A stretch of DNA of 64,000 nucleotides from Leptospira sp. (GTDB lineage: Bacteria > Spirochaetota > Leptospiria > Leptospirales > Leptospiraceae): positions 41,341 through 105,340 of the forward strand of contig JACVCB010000013.1 of NCBI GenBank assembly GCA_016742255.1, given 5' to 3'. This document shows positions 53,399 through 62,239 of this stretch, piece by piece. Positions within the stretch are counted from its first letter, which is position 1; every line of letters begins with the position of its first letter. The position numbers and the translations under genes are program-made. The notes beneath the pieces were generated by a model. The model worked only from the letters and a program-made list of their open reading frames with translations. It was not told the DNA's origin and made no database searches.

Positions 53399-54659
53399 AA
53401 TTTTGTTTTCTCTGGATAAAACTAGGTCGTTTACGATAGGGATTTTTCCAAGACTTGGCCACAGAAAGTAGTTTTGAATTTCTTTTTTCCAACCAATGGA
53501 TATAATGATTCCATTCGTCTTCTAAAACCAATTGGTACTCACCTAAAGGTTCAATATAAGAAAAAATATCCAAACCATTCTCCTTACTTGCTCTAAGGTT
53601 TTCCATTCTGATTCCATATACAAGACGATAAATCTTTGTCTGAAATGGCATTTCGCGAATCGCCTTTTCATCTGGTTCCCATGACATACAGTCTCTTCGG
53701 AAATGGAAATGATAGTACTCACAAAAACCATGGTGGGCAACTAGTAAACCATTGTCTGGTATGGATGCTGCTTTTTCTCCCGGATTCCACATTGTTTCAT
53801 AGGGATAACGAAACAGATGTGGGTATTGGACCAAAGTATACACCCATAAGACAAAACTCATCAGAATGATGAATGCTTCTTTGCGGTTACTTACTGTAAA
53901 TAATGAGCCAATGAGTAAAACAGAAATTAAGATCCGAAACTGGATATCGGCAAAATGAAAGATTGGGACAACCAGTAATAATCCCAAAAAAGAAATGGTT
54001 TTGTACATTGGCTCATAAGTTAATAGAATATTTTTTCCAAAAACAAGACGCACCCAGTCCCATAGTATCCCAAATCCAACCATACCATAGGCTGCAAAGA
54101 TCGGAAACGTTTTAGTATCTACCACCAAACGTTCATTTGTTTCTGATTTAACTAAGAGAGGTAAAACCAAAGCAGATAGAAAAAGAATCATATCATACTT
54201 TCTTGGGAGATGGAATAATATCCAAACTCCAAGTCCTAGTACACCAACCATCGCGTGAAACCATGTAGCAAAAACTAAAAATATCAATGAACCAATCCAT
54301 CTGATGATAGGTCTTGAGATCAATTTTGAAAAATATAGTGCGATACTAAGAAAGAGAAATCCAAGAGCCCAGGCTTGTTTTGGATATAAAAAACCCAAAA
54401 CAAAAACCATGGCAGAAGGAAAAACATTCCATTTGTCAATCGGTGTCTTTAATAAAAAACGAGAGAGATAAAGACAAAATAGGAGCCAAACAACCGTTAC
54501 TAATTGAAAGTAAAATAGGTTATCTTCACTCACTCCCATAAGAGAGAAAAGAAAGGCAACAATCCGAAAAACAGGAGACCTATCTGGTGAATGCAATTCC
54601 CCCGTTTCTAAAAGGGAAATTGCTTGGACACCATACCAATAAATATCTTTTCCAAACAA
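53388..54659 (-). CDS. Polytopic membrane protein, possibly GT-C-like; start poorly supported
   Basis: A 423-residue protein with about nine membrane spans and a soluble C-terminal part. It opens with IYWYGVQAISLLETGELHSPDRSP, which looks like the first external loop of a GT-C-type glycosyltransferase, yet no membrane span precedes it. The only start in the open frame is TTG at 54659 without a ribosome site; the in-frame sequence upstream to a stop near 54750 codes for no hydrophobic segment. Either this is a natural short form or the 5' end has been lost. Function unknown. Confidence 0.5.
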   Translation of the reverse strand: MFGKDIYWYGVQAISLLETGELHSPDRSPVFRIVAFLFSLMGVSEDNLFYFQLVTVVWLLFCLYLSRFLLKTPIDKWNVFPSAMVFVLGFLYPKQAWALGFLFLSIALYFSKLISRPIIRWIGSLIFLVFATWFHAMVGVLGLGVWILFHLPRKYDMILFLSALVLPLLVKSETNERLVVDTKTFPIFAAYGMVGFGILWDWVRLVFGKNILLTYEPMYKTISFLGLLLVVPIFHFADIQFRILISVLLIGSLFTVSNRKEAFIILMSFVLWVYTLVQYPHLFRYPYETMWNPGEKAASIPDNGLLVAHHGFCEYYHFHFRRDCMSWEPDEKAIREMPFQTKIYRLVYGIRMENLRASKENGLDIFSYIEPLGEYQLVLEDEWNHYIHWLEKRNSKLLSVAKSWKNPYRKRPSFIQRKQNYGI

Positions 54660-54664
54660 AGGTA

Positions 54665-55957
54665 TTAATTCGAAATTTGGACTTTTTTGCCGACCATCTG
54701 GATGCCATTCCCAGATTTTTTCACAAGCAGGGTATCACCAAAGATCACTGTCGATTTTTCTTCAGTGGTTTCTGAATAAGGGCTGTTTACATCCAAACTT
54801 TGGGTTACTACCTTATGATCCCTGCCAAAAATTTTGATTTTGGCTTCAGTGGCATTCGCCTCCAAAAAAACCCAATTTCCATCTAACACACGTTTCTCTT
54901 TTAAATCATCTAACCAAATCACAAATGAACCATTTGATCTAAATACATAATCCATTCTGCCTTCTGGTATATCTGCAAAGTAAGCTTTGTTGACAATGCC
55001 TGCCAAAATTGTGTTTTTTGATTTTTTCAAGATTTCATCTTTGAATTGATTTGCATTTTGGTCCATCACAGTGAAACGTTTTCCATTTTCACCTAAGAAA
55101 ATGATCTCAGCAATGACCGTGTCTTTCCAAGTTTTTCCTGTCCTTACCTTTTGAATGGTAAATGTGAAAGTTTTGCCAGAAAGAATTTTAGGAAAAAATA
55201 TCCTTTGCCCACCTTGTTTGTCAGCGATCGAAAGCGTAAAAGAATCAGTCCCATTTGAAACAAGTAATTCCGTTACAGATCCATTTTTATAAAAAAGTGC
55301 ATCTAATCTTTGGTAACCGTTAAAGATTTCGATTCCAGCTAAATCAATTTGTTTCTCGAGTTCTACTTGGAAGGATTCACCAACTCCATCCGTTTTTACA
55401 CCTTCCACCCAAGCAAAATCGATACTTCCATCAAACATACCATAGGCGGGATAATTCGGAAGCGTACTACTTGCTGTAACTTGTCCTTCTATTGGTTCTG
55501 GGTATACAACATCGAGTTTTTTTCCATTTTTAAAAAAAGAAACAGTTTTGATTCCATTTGCTCCATCGGGCAAAAGATAAATGACATGAATTCCATTGGA
55601 TTTGATTTTTAGAGGAGTTTCTTTCGAACAATCAAAATTAGTAGCGTAACTTCCATCTTTGTAAAGAGAAACATATCCTTTTTTCTCTTGGCATTCAATG
55701 GAGATTTCATTGAAGTAAGCACGACCATCGGTTTTTCCTGCTTGGTTCCATTTGGCACCATTGGAAAAAAAGATAGTAATCCCATCCAAACTTGTCTCCG
55801 GTTTCCAAAGTTTCCCTGGAATGAAAACATTGATTGGATTTGTTCCATCTGCAGATGACGCAGCTTGGATCCGTTCAATGACAATCGAAGTTTCGATTGG
55901 ACTGTTTTTACAAATTAAGATAACAAATGACAAAAGAGTAAAAATTACTTTCTTCAA
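54665..55957 (-). CDS. Lipoprotein with discoidin-like (NADase-type glycan-binding) domain
   Basis: A 430-residue lipoprotein (lipobox VILIC, Cys16). Residues about 160-270 resemble a coagulation-factor 5/8 or NADase-type glycan-binding domain: VTASSTLPNYPAYGMFDGS, DFAWVEGVKTDGVGESFQV, IDLAGIEIFNGYQRLDALF. The rest is strand-rich with no named domain. It should be a surface lipoprotein binding a glycan; the ligand is unknown. It is upstream of the polytopic membrane-protein gene (5 bases apart). Confidence 0.7.
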   Translation of the reverse strand: MKKVIFTLLSFVILICKNSPIETSIVIERIQAASSADGTNPINVFIPGKLWKPETSLDGITIFFSNGAKWNQAGKTDGRAYFNEISIECQEKKGYVSLYKDGSYATNFDCSKETPLKIKSNGIHVIYLLPDGANGIKTVSFFKNGKKLDVVYPEPIEGQVTASSTLPNYPAYGMFDGSIDFAWVEGVKTDGVGESFQVELEKQIDLAGIEIFNGYQRLDALFYKNGSVTELLVSNGTDSFTLSIADKQGGQRIFFPKILSGKTFTFTIQKVRTGKTWKDTVIAEIIFLGENGKRFTVMDQNANQFKDEILKKSKNTILAGIVNKAYFADIPEGRMDYVFRSNGSFVIWLDDLKEKRVLDGNWVFLEANATEAKIKIFGRDHKVVTQSLDVNSPYSETTEEKSTVIFGDTLLVKKSGNGIQMVGKKVQISN

Positions 55958-56025
55958 GAAGGATTACCTCAGCAGAAACAAAGTTTCTGATTCTCTTTTG
56001 TTTGATTCAAGTAAAAAAAGATTCG

Positions 56026-56340
56026 CTAAATGAAACCACCAAAGACTTTTTTAAACTCTTCACTTCGCATAGCACCAGAAATACGATGAACTTCTTTTCC
56101 ATTCTTAAATAAAATGAATGTCGGGATTCCAGAAATTCCATATCTGTTTGCAATCTCTTGTTTTTCATCCGTATTCACTTTAATGATGGAAACTTTCCCT
56201 TTCCAATCTTTGGCAAGTTTTTCAAGTTCTGGAGCCACCATCTTACATGGTCCACACCAAGGTGCCCAAAAATCCACAAGGATTGGTTTCTCATGAGTTT
56301 GGAGTAAGGTTTCAAAACTTTTGGGATAGGTTTCTGACAT
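56026..56340 (-). CDS. trxA: Thioredoxin
   Basis: A 104-residue single-domain thioredoxin with the WCGPC active site (Cys29, Cys32), DFWAPWCGPCKMVAPEL, the cis-Pro loop GISGIPTFILF and a final GAMRSEEFKKVF. It reduces protein disulfides in the cytoplasm. I use the ATG at 56340, with GGAGGGAG just upstream; a start at 56358 would make that ribosome site coding. A 24-bp palindrome lies 22 bases upstream, so expression is probably controlled by a repressor. Confidence 0.93.
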   Translation of the reverse strand: MSETYPKSFETLLQTHEKPILVDFWAPWCGPCKMVAPELEKLAKDWKGKVSIIKVNTDEKQEIANRYGISGIPTFILFKNGKEVHRISGAMRSEEFKKVFGGFI

Positions 56341-56362
56341 ATTCTCCCTCCTAAACATTAGA

Positions 56363-56386
56363 CTATATACCCATAAGGGTATATAG
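56363..56386. promoter_or_regulatory. 24-bp perfect palindrome in the trx promoter (probable operator)
   Basis: CTATATACCC (56363-56372) and GGGTATATAG (56377-56386) flank ATAA. It lies between the trx gene and the preceding gene, close to the trx start. The ACCC-N4-GGGT centre recalls operators of CsoR/CstR-type copper or persulfide sensors, but this is inference; no such regulator is in the window. Confidence 0.7.
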
Positions 56387-56408
56387 AAAAAATCGCAAAT
56401 CCATTCCT

Positions 56409-57425
56409 TTAAAACAAATCAATGGATTCAAATCCTTGCAATAACTGAACTTGGATTTGATCCTTGGTTGTCCTTTGTAATAAAATATTCATATTCGAAT
56501 CAAAATCATCACCTAATTTTAAATTAGGCTCCAATGGTTTTGCCAAAGGTAAGAAAAAATTATCCCAATGGATGGGTATGACCAGACTAGGTTTTAATTT
56601 TTGTACCGTTTCATTATAATAAGATTCTTGAAAGGTTATCGGTTGTAATGACAACTGCGCTATGCCTAAGAACAGTACGTCTGCATTGATTCGATCATAA
56701 GCTCCAGCTAGGTAATTAGTGCTACTTTTGATCACGATTCTGTGTTTCCCATGTTGGATGAGAAAATCAAATGTTCCTCCTTCTATGTATTCCGTTGCTT
56801 TCAATGGTTGGGAAAGAGGTGAAGTGATATCAGGAAAATTTGGATCAGTGGCATTTGTTTTTCCAAAAATCTTAAAAGGAGGAGTGTGTTTTGATTCTAA
56901 AACAGTAATGGAAAATTTTCCTAGTTTGATTGATTTTCCCAATTGGAATTTTTCCATATTTTCCTGATTTAAACCAGCACCAATTCCAACATTAATCGTG
57001 GAACTGGAGCCATATAACTTTGCATTGGTGAACTTAGCAACATAGGGTGCATCCATGACATGATCATAATGAGAATGGCAAACAAAAACTCCTTTTAATC
57101 GGTAGATCTTTGCTTTTTCTAAAACTGATTTGATGAGATGAGGATTAGATTCAATTTTAGAAAAGGCAGTTTGCCACAAAGAAGGTCTCGAAAAAAAACC
57201 ATCCGTCAATATTTGTGTTTCACCATCATCTAATAGGATCGATGAAGTACCTAAGAAAGTGGCCCGAATTTTCCCTTTTCCAATAATTGTATTTGAATTT
57301 TCATGAGGAAAAAATGATTCATAAAAACTTAAGTTCCCAGAAGCCTGAAAACTACATTTTACAAACAAAAATAAACAAATTCCTAGGAAAAGAATTTTCG
57401 TTGTTAGTTGATTCATTGGCCTCAT
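56409..57425 (-). CDS. Metallo-beta-lactamase-fold lipoprotein
   Basis: A 338-residue lipoprotein (lipobox FVKC, Cys24) with the MBL metal site: VCHSHYDHVMD (His117, His119, Asp121, His122), further His in ESKHTPPF and PIHWDNFF. The layout resembles UlaG/PhnP-type or phospholipase-D-like MBL hydrolases (IRATFLGTSSILLDDGETQI). Substrate unknown; the lipid anchor places it in the periplasm or at the surface. The ATG at 57425 has AAGGG 8 bases upstream. It lies 23 bases upstream of the trx operator. Confidence 0.8.
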   Translation of the reverse strand: MRPMNQLTTKILFLGICLFLFVKCSFQASGNLSFYESFFPHENSNTIIGKGKIRATFLGTSSILLDDGETQILTDGFFSRPSLWQTAFSKIESNPHLIKSVLEKAKIYRLKGVFVCHSHYDHVMDAPYVAKFTNAKLYGSSSTINVGIGAGLNQENMEKFQLGKSIKLGKFSITVLESKHTPPFKIFGKTNATDPNFPDITSPLSQPLKATEYIEGGTFDFLIQHGKHRIVIKSSTNYLAGAYDRINADVLFLGIAQLSLQPITFQESYYNETVQKLKPSLVIPIHWDNFFLPLAKPLEPNLKLGDDFDSNMNILLQRTTKDQIQVQLLQGFESIDLF

Positions 57426-57436
57426 TTGTATTTCCC

Positions 57437-59299
57437 TTACTTGCCTTCAGCCCAAGATTCTTCTCTCGGATCAGCTACACCCAATAATCTATTGTTTTTA
57501 GTATCATTTAACACAGCACAAACGGCACCAAAATCATTATCAAAATGGCCTTTTTCATAAACCTTATACCCTTTTTTCTTCAATGCATCGGAAACAGATT
57601 GGTACAAAGATGATTCCAATTCAATTCCTCCAGGTCTATAAACATGTGGAGAAAAACTATCGGGCCAATTTACAGAACGAAACCTTGGAGCTTCTACTGC
57701 TTTTTGAGGGTCCATTCCAAACACAACAATGTTTAAAAAAAACTGAATCATCGCTTGGCTTTGTACATCACCACCTGGTGTTCCAAAACTCATCCATAAC
57801 TTTCCATTCTTTAAAACCATTCCGGGGTTAGGTGTAATTCGGGGCCGTTTGCCAGGGAAAAGAGATGATGGATGATTTGGGTCCAAACGAAATTGAGTCA
57901 TACGAATGCCAAGGGTAAGACCCGTTCCAGGAACCATTGGTGACTGAGGAAAATCACTTGGAGTTAAGGACACTGCATTTCCAAATGAGTCAACGATACT
58001 GATATATGTAGTATCTTTCCCATATTTAATTTCACTTACAGAATGATTCTCTTCATTGTTAGATGGAATTGTTTTAGAGTTTGGTTTTTGTTTGGAATAC
58101 AACCAAGGATTTCCAAATGGAGGAGTTTTACCAAATGCAGATTTTTGGAAAAGTAAACGTCGTATTTTTGCATACTGTTTTGATAACAAACCATCCAATG
58201 GAACATCAAAATACTTTGGATCCCCAAAATATGTTTCACGGTCGGCTATTGCAAGTTCAATGGCTTGTGAGACTGTGTGAATGTATTCAGGAGAATTATG
58301 ACCCATTGATTTTAAATCGATACCATCTAACATTTGCAAAACCATAGGAACAACTGGACCTTGTGTCCAAGTTTGGTTTGCTAAAATTTGGTAATCACGG
58401 AACTCACCTACAACTGGTTTTTCCCATCCTCCAGAATAATTTGTGAGATCTTCTTTCGTAAACAGACCACCCTTTTCTTCGTGAAGTTTGACAATCACAT
58501 CGGATATTGGACCTTTATAAAAATAATTTCTTACAGCTTCTAATGCTTGTTTTCTGGAATTTCCTTTTTTAAGTGCTAACTTCTCTTCATTTGCCATCAA
58601 CTTCCATGTACTAGCTAAATCACTTCGTTTTGTTAGTTCACCTTCACGAATGGAATACCACCATTTTTTTTCTAAATACACTTCGGAATTATATGGCATT
58701 AAAATTGTGAAACCCAATCTTTTATACAAAGGTAAATCTAAATTCTTCACAAGGATTTTGTTTGCAGGGAAACCCTCTTCTGCCGTTTGGATTGCTGGTT
58801 CCACTAATTCAGAAAACGATTTGGTTCCATGATCCTGTAACAAACGTACGATGACATCCGGTGATGCAGGTAACAATTGCGACAAAATAGAATTTTTTGG
58901 CATCACCTCATAACCTTTCTCTTTAAACCACTGAATCGTTGCTTTTTTGGGAGCTGTTCCTGCTCCTATATAGCTTTTAACTTGTCCCGATTTTTTATCG
59001 TAAACCAATGTTGGTGCAACTGATGGAAAACTAGCGGCTTCACCATTTGTTACATTTAACACTAGTAAGGCCGCAACAGCAGCATCCACTGCATTACCAC
59101 CCTCTTCTAAAACTTTGATAGCCGCTTTTGTCGCTATCGGATTTCCAGTGGCAACCATATATTTTTTGCCAACACTCACATCTCTTGAACTACCTTGAGG
59201 ATCCACATAATTGGAAACAATAGGTCTCCTGCTCCCTAAACATTGGAAGAAAATCAGTGAACAAATAATGAAAAAGTTGTGTTGGATCAATCGATTCAT
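57437..59299 (-). CDS. ggt: Gamma-glutamyltransferase, predicted lipoprotein
   Basis: A 620-residue GGT precursor: GGNAVDAAVAALLVLNVT at the start of the enzyme, and autocleavage/nucleophile Thr430 in KYGKDTTYISIVDSFGNAV (usual TTHxS box with Tyr for His), then GTGLTLGIRM, SFGTPGGDVQSQ and the C-terminal FGAVCAV. It cleaves and transfers gamma-glutamyl groups, as from glutathione. The signal peptide ends in FFQC (Cys20), implying a lipid-anchored form, unusual among soluble periplasmic GGTs. A 12-base gap separates it from the MBL gene. Confidence 0.92.
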   Translation of the reverse strand: MNRLIQHNFFIICSLIFFQCLGSRRPIVSNYVDPQGSSRDVSVGKKYMVATGNPIATKAAIKVLEEGGNAVDAAVAALLVLNVTNGEAASFPSVAPTLVYDKKSGQVKSYIGAGTAPKKATIQWFKEKGYEVMPKNSILSQLLPASPDVIVRLLQDHGTKSFSELVEPAIQTAEEGFPANKILVKNLDLPLYKRLGFTILMPYNSEVYLEKKWWYSIREGELTKRSDLASTWKLMANEEKLALKKGNSRKQALEAVRNYFYKGPISDVIVKLHEEKGGLFTKEDLTNYSGGWEKPVVGEFRDYQILANQTWTQGPVVPMVLQMLDGIDLKSMGHNSPEYIHTVSQAIELAIADRETYFGDPKYFDVPLDGLLSKQYAKIRRLLFQKSAFGKTPPFGNPWLYSKQKPNSKTIPSNNEENHSVSEIKYGKDTTYISIVDSFGNAVSLTPSDFPQSPMVPGTGLTLGIRMTQFRLDPNHPSSLFPGKRPRITPNPGMVLKNGKLWMSFGTPGGDVQSQAMIQFFLNIVVFGMDPQKAVEAPRFRSVNWPDSFSPHVYRPGGIELESSLYQSVSDALKKKGYKVYEKGHFDNDFGAVCAVLNDTKNNRLLGVADPREESWAEGK

Positions 59300-59366
59300 A
59301 GGTAACCTATAACTAGAAATTCCTTAATTCTCTAAGTGAAATTTATTTCATGTCGAATATTTTTTT

Positions 59367-59435
59367 GGGGCGCCATTTCCGGCTCTACGCTGCAATCTTT
59401 GTTTCACAAAGGATTTCCGCTGCGATCCGGGGCGC
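59367..59435. repeat. Palindromic interspersed element, copy 2
   Basis: Begins GGGGCGCCATTTCCGGCTC, has GCTGCAATCTTTGTTTCAC and AAAGGATTTCCGCTGCGATC, and ends GGGGCGC. The order of blocks (GGGCGCC, CAATCTTT, short loop, AAAGGATTTCCGCT, GGCGC) matches the minus strand of 32293-32400. GC-rich and outside genes. The 339-base gap 59300-59638 holds this element and a second structured block; I see no gene in it. Confidence 0.72.
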
Positions 59436-59486
59436 AAGTCTACCATTTAACTTTGATTTGCAAGCGAGAGGGATTTGGAGGACTTG

Positions 59487-59560
59487 GTTTCACTTTGCCA
59501 CTTGGTGGAAAAGTGAAACGGGAGCGAACGCGGACTCCGGAAAAGCCCGGACCCACCGGG
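59487..59560. repeat. Strong imperfect inverted repeat and GC-rich hairpin
   Basis: GTTTCACTTT (59487-59496) pairs with AAAGTGAAAC (59510-59519), and inside it CCAC (59498-59501) pairs with GTGG (59505-59508), with one mismatch and a 3-base loop. A second stem, CCCGG (59546-59550) with CCGGG (59556-59560), follows. It may be the end of the interspersed element or a terminator block. Confidence 0.5.
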
Positions 59561-59638
59561 TCTCGCCAAACAAAAACAAACAAAAGCAATTTTTGTTTTG
59601 TATGATCCCATTCGATTTACATTCGGAAAAGGAATGAA

Positions 59639-60709
59639 TTGAGTCTAAATCATAATATGAAATCGATCAATGCAGAAATGCCCGTTGTTGTCACTGGAGG
59701 TTCAGGATACATTGCTTCCTGGATCGTTAAATATTTGTTAGAAGATGGAAAGAAAGTTAAAACTACAATTCGAAGTTTAAAAGATACTTCTAAAATTCAA
59801 CATTTATTGGAATTAAAAGAAAAGTTCAAAGACAATCTAACCCTGACTGAAGCTGATTTAATGTTGGAAGGTAGTTTTGATAAAGCGATCGAAGGTGCAG
59901 AGTTAGTAATCCATACTGCATCACCTTTTTTTGTGGCAGGAGTCAAAGATGCAAAAAAACAATTAATTGACCCAGCCTTACAAGGGACAAGGAATGTTCT
60001 GGAATCATGTAATCGAATTCCATCTGTCAAACGAGTTGTTTTGACTTCGAGTGTTGCCGCCATTCATGGAGACAATATAGATTCTTTGTTAGTTCCTAAC
60101 CAAACATTTACGGAAGATCATTGGAATACAACAAGTAGTTTGACTCACCAACCATATGCTTATTCCAAAACATTAGCTGAAAAAGAAGCATGGGAAATTC
60201 AAAAGAAACAATCACGTTGGGATTTAGTAGTCATCAATCCTTCCTTTGTGATGGGCCCATCAGTTTCCAAACGTTTGGATGGAACTAGTGTTGAGTTTAT
60301 GCGAAACATGTTAAAAGGAATTTTTCGTACGGGTGTTCCCGATACAAAAATGGGATTTGTGGATGTAAGAGATGTTGCAAAAGCTCATATCTTAGCAGGC
60401 TTTAATCCTAATGCGAAAGGAAGGCATATCACTTCTGCCGAAGTATTGCCTATGTTAGGTTTTGCAAAAATCATTAAGGAAAATTTTGGAAACAAATATT
60501 CTGTTCCAACTGGTACACTTCCAAAAGCACTCGTTTATCTCATTGGTCCATTTTTTGGTTTATCTTGGGGTTATACCAAAAATAATATTGGGCAACCTTT
60601 AAACTTAAGTAATGAATATAGCAAATCGGATTTAGGACTCACCTATCGTTCGCTAAAAGATACAATTATTGACCATGTCAACCAAATGGAAACAGCTGGA
60701 TTGTTGTAA
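59639..60709 (+). CDS. NAD(P)-dependent epimerase/dihydroflavonol-reductase-like SDR
   Basis: A 356-residue extended short-chain dehydrogenase: nucleotide-binding [20 protein letters not shown] near the N terminus, [16 protein letters not shown], and the catalytic Tyr-Lys pair in [16 protein letters not shown]. Similar to plant-type dihydroflavonol-4-reductase or cinnamoyl-CoA-reductase-like bacterial proteins. Substrate unknown. I use TTG at 59639 because AAAAGGA lies five bases upstream; ATG at 59657 is the alternative. Confidence 0.83.
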   Translation: MSLNHNMKSINAEMPVVVTGGSGYIASWIVKYLLEDGKKVKTTIRSLKDTSKIQHLLELKEKFKDNLTLTEADLMLEGSFDKAIEGAELVIHTASPFFVAGVKDAKKQLIDPALQGTRNVLESCNRIPSVKRVVLTSSVAAIHGDNIDSLLVPNQTFTEDHWNTTSSLTHQPYAYSKTLAEKEAWEIQKKQSRWDLVVINPSFVMGPSVSKRLDGTSVEFMRNMLKGIFRTGVPDTKMGFVDVRDVAKAHILAGFNPNAKGRHITSAEVLPMLGFAKIIKENFGNKYSVPTGTLPKALVYLIGPFFGLSWGYTKNNIGQPLNLSNEYSKSDLGLTYRSLKDTIIDHVNQMETAGLL

Positions 60710-60810
60710 CCTTTCAACGTAACATACTTGGATTAGGTTTGGTGAAACTGCGAAGTTTTCTTGAAAATTTTAGGTAAGTTTGAATTCCCAAGAGACAAGC
60801 GTTAGATTTT

Positions 60811-60880
60811 ATGGTAGGAGTTCGGGCAGGAAATTTCACCCACAAGCCCACCTCCACCACCCAATTAGGGTGGGGGCCGG
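60811..60880. repeat. GGGTGG/CCACCC palindromic intergenic element, copy 2
   Basis: After ATGGTAGGAGTTCGGGCAGG the stretch reads through CCTCCACCACCCAATTAGGG TGGGGG; CCACCC (60857-60862) and GGGTGG (60868-60873) form a stem across AATTA. The complement contains ATTGGGTGG as in 5541-5592. Much richer in GC than the flanking DNA. It lies in the gap between the SDR and DUF4269 genes. Confidence 0.5.
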
Positions 60881-60902
60881 TAACGGACACATGAGACATA
60901 AT

Positions 60903-61496
60903 ATGCAATCGTTAGAAACCAATCCGTTTTTGTTACCTGACTACTTGCAGATGGGAAATCCCAAACAACAAGAATTGTGGGAAGATTTAGAGAAATGGAA
61001 AATTCTAAAAAACTTAATTGGTTTTAAACCTACTCTTGCTGGGACAATCCCCATCGGAATTGATACAAAGACCAGTGATGTTGATATTTTGGCGAAATTC
61101 AATGTTCCTTCTCATTTACAAAAAATCTGTTATGCAAAGTTTCGAAATTTGCCCAATTATTCCTTTTCCGAAAAAACAATCTCCCTTCGGGTAACACTGA
61201 TTTGTCGATTCTCCACTCCTAAATTTAATTACGAAATATTTGCACAGTCTATTGAACCAACTGAGCAGTATGCATGGATTCATATGATGGTAGAACAAAG
61301 ATTTTTAAACCTTGCGAACCAATCATTTCGCGAAAATATTCTTCATTTAAAAGAAAGTGGTAAAAAAACAGAACATGTTTTTTGTGAATTATTGGGTTTA
61401 AGTGGAGATCCTTTTAAAATACTACTCCAATGGAATCAGAAATCGGATGATGATTACAAAGAATTATTATCCAAACGAGGATATTTAAACTTCTAA
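60903..61496 (+). CDS. DUF4269 family protein
   Basis: A 197-residue protein with the DUF4269 core: LIGFKPTLAGTIPIGIDTKTSDVDI, where the TSDVDI Asp-x-Asp resembles a nucleotidyltransferase-fold metal site, followed by NYSFSEKTISLRVTLICRF and AWIHMMVEQRFLNLA. Function unknown; some relation to nucleotide-transferase folds is likely. I use the ATG at 60903; the ATG at 60891 is possible, and an open frame back to 60780 runs through repeat sequence. It is convergent with the AlkB gene, overlapping by 4 bases. Confidence 0.72.
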   Translation: MQSLETNPFLLPDYLQMGNPKQQELWEDLEKWKILKNLIGFKPTLAGTIPIGIDTKTSDVDILAKFNVPSHLQKICYAKFRNLPNYSFSEKTISLRVTLICRFSTPKFNYEIFAQSIEPTEQYAWIHMMVEQRFLNLANQSFRENILHLKESGKKTEHVFCELLGLSGDPFKILLQWNQKSDDDYKELLSKRGYLNF

Positions 61497-62098
61497 ACAA
61501 TTCCAAATTGGCGAAAGGTCAAATTGATCCTAGGCCGTTTGATCTTGAGAGTTTTTGGTAAAGAATGAAGCCAATGGCCTTGGATTTCATCTTTCATTAG
61601 CAGTAAACTTCCTGGTTCCAATCTCAATTCCACAAGAGTATTTTTTTTCTTATGTTTGAATCTAAAAATACGCTCTATACCCAAACTCACAGAAGCAATC
61701 GTTGAATTTTGTTTGAGAGAAGTTTCATCATCACTATGCCACGCCATTCCCTCCGATCCATCATGGTATAAATTTAAGAGGCAAGAATTGAATGTTTCAT
61801 TTGTTTTTGTTTCAACTTTCTCTTTTAAACTGAGAAGTTCTTTTGTCCAAGGGATGGCTGTTTTGGTTGTTCCCGAATACCGATACGAAAATCCATTTTC
61901 CGCATACCAAGCAACACTCCTTTTCGTGATGATGTGTTTGCCATACAAGATCGCTTCATCTTGTTTCCACTCGATCGAATTTTGAAAGGTCTCAAAAAAT
62001 TTATGGCTCGTTTCTGAATCTAAAAAATCTGGGATGTACAACAAAGTTCCGTCAAAAGGCAGAAGATTGGTTGTTGGATTTTGTTGGAATAAATTCAT
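61493..62098 (-). CDS. AlkB-family 2-oxoglutarate/Fe(II) dioxygenase
   Basis: A 201-residue dioxygenase: the iron triad is AWHSDDE (His121, Asp123) and HWLHSLPK (His178), and 2-oxoglutarate binding is by KRPRINLTFR (Arg188/Arg190). NLYHDGSEGMAWHSD is typical of AlkB-like proteins that remove methyl groups from nucleic acids. The start ATG is at 62098. It is probably involved in repair of alkylated DNA or RNA; the preferred lesion is inferred from the family. Confidence 0.9.
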   Translation of the reverse strand: MNLFQQNPTTNLLPFDGTLLYIPDFLDSETSHKFFETFQNSIEWKQDEAILYGKHIITKRSVAWYAENGFSYRYSGTTKTAIPWTKELLSLKEKVETKTNETFNSCLLNLYHDGSEGMAWHSDDETSLKQNSTIASVSLGIERIFRFKHKKKNTLVELRLEPGSLLLMKDEIQGHWLHSLPKTLKIKRPRINLTFRQFGIV

Positions 62099-62239
62099 AT
62101 GCCTAAGGTTTTTTCAGAATATGGAAAATGAGTTTGAGATTGCCCTTGAACAACATACTAGAAATCACTTAAATTTCATTCCTTTTTGTGGAAAATTTTA
62201 GTTGGATTCCCTTCGATCCATTAGAATCTATACGATAGT

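Noticed and set aside
34082..54659. The two polytopic GT-C-like proteins (34082-35569 and 53388-54659) as paralogues
   Set aside because: Their soluble ends and loop motifs do not resemble one another beyond general membrane composition.
60780..60902. N-terminal extension of the DUF4269 protein
   Set aside because: The added residues are translation of a GC-rich palindromic repeat and have no family support.
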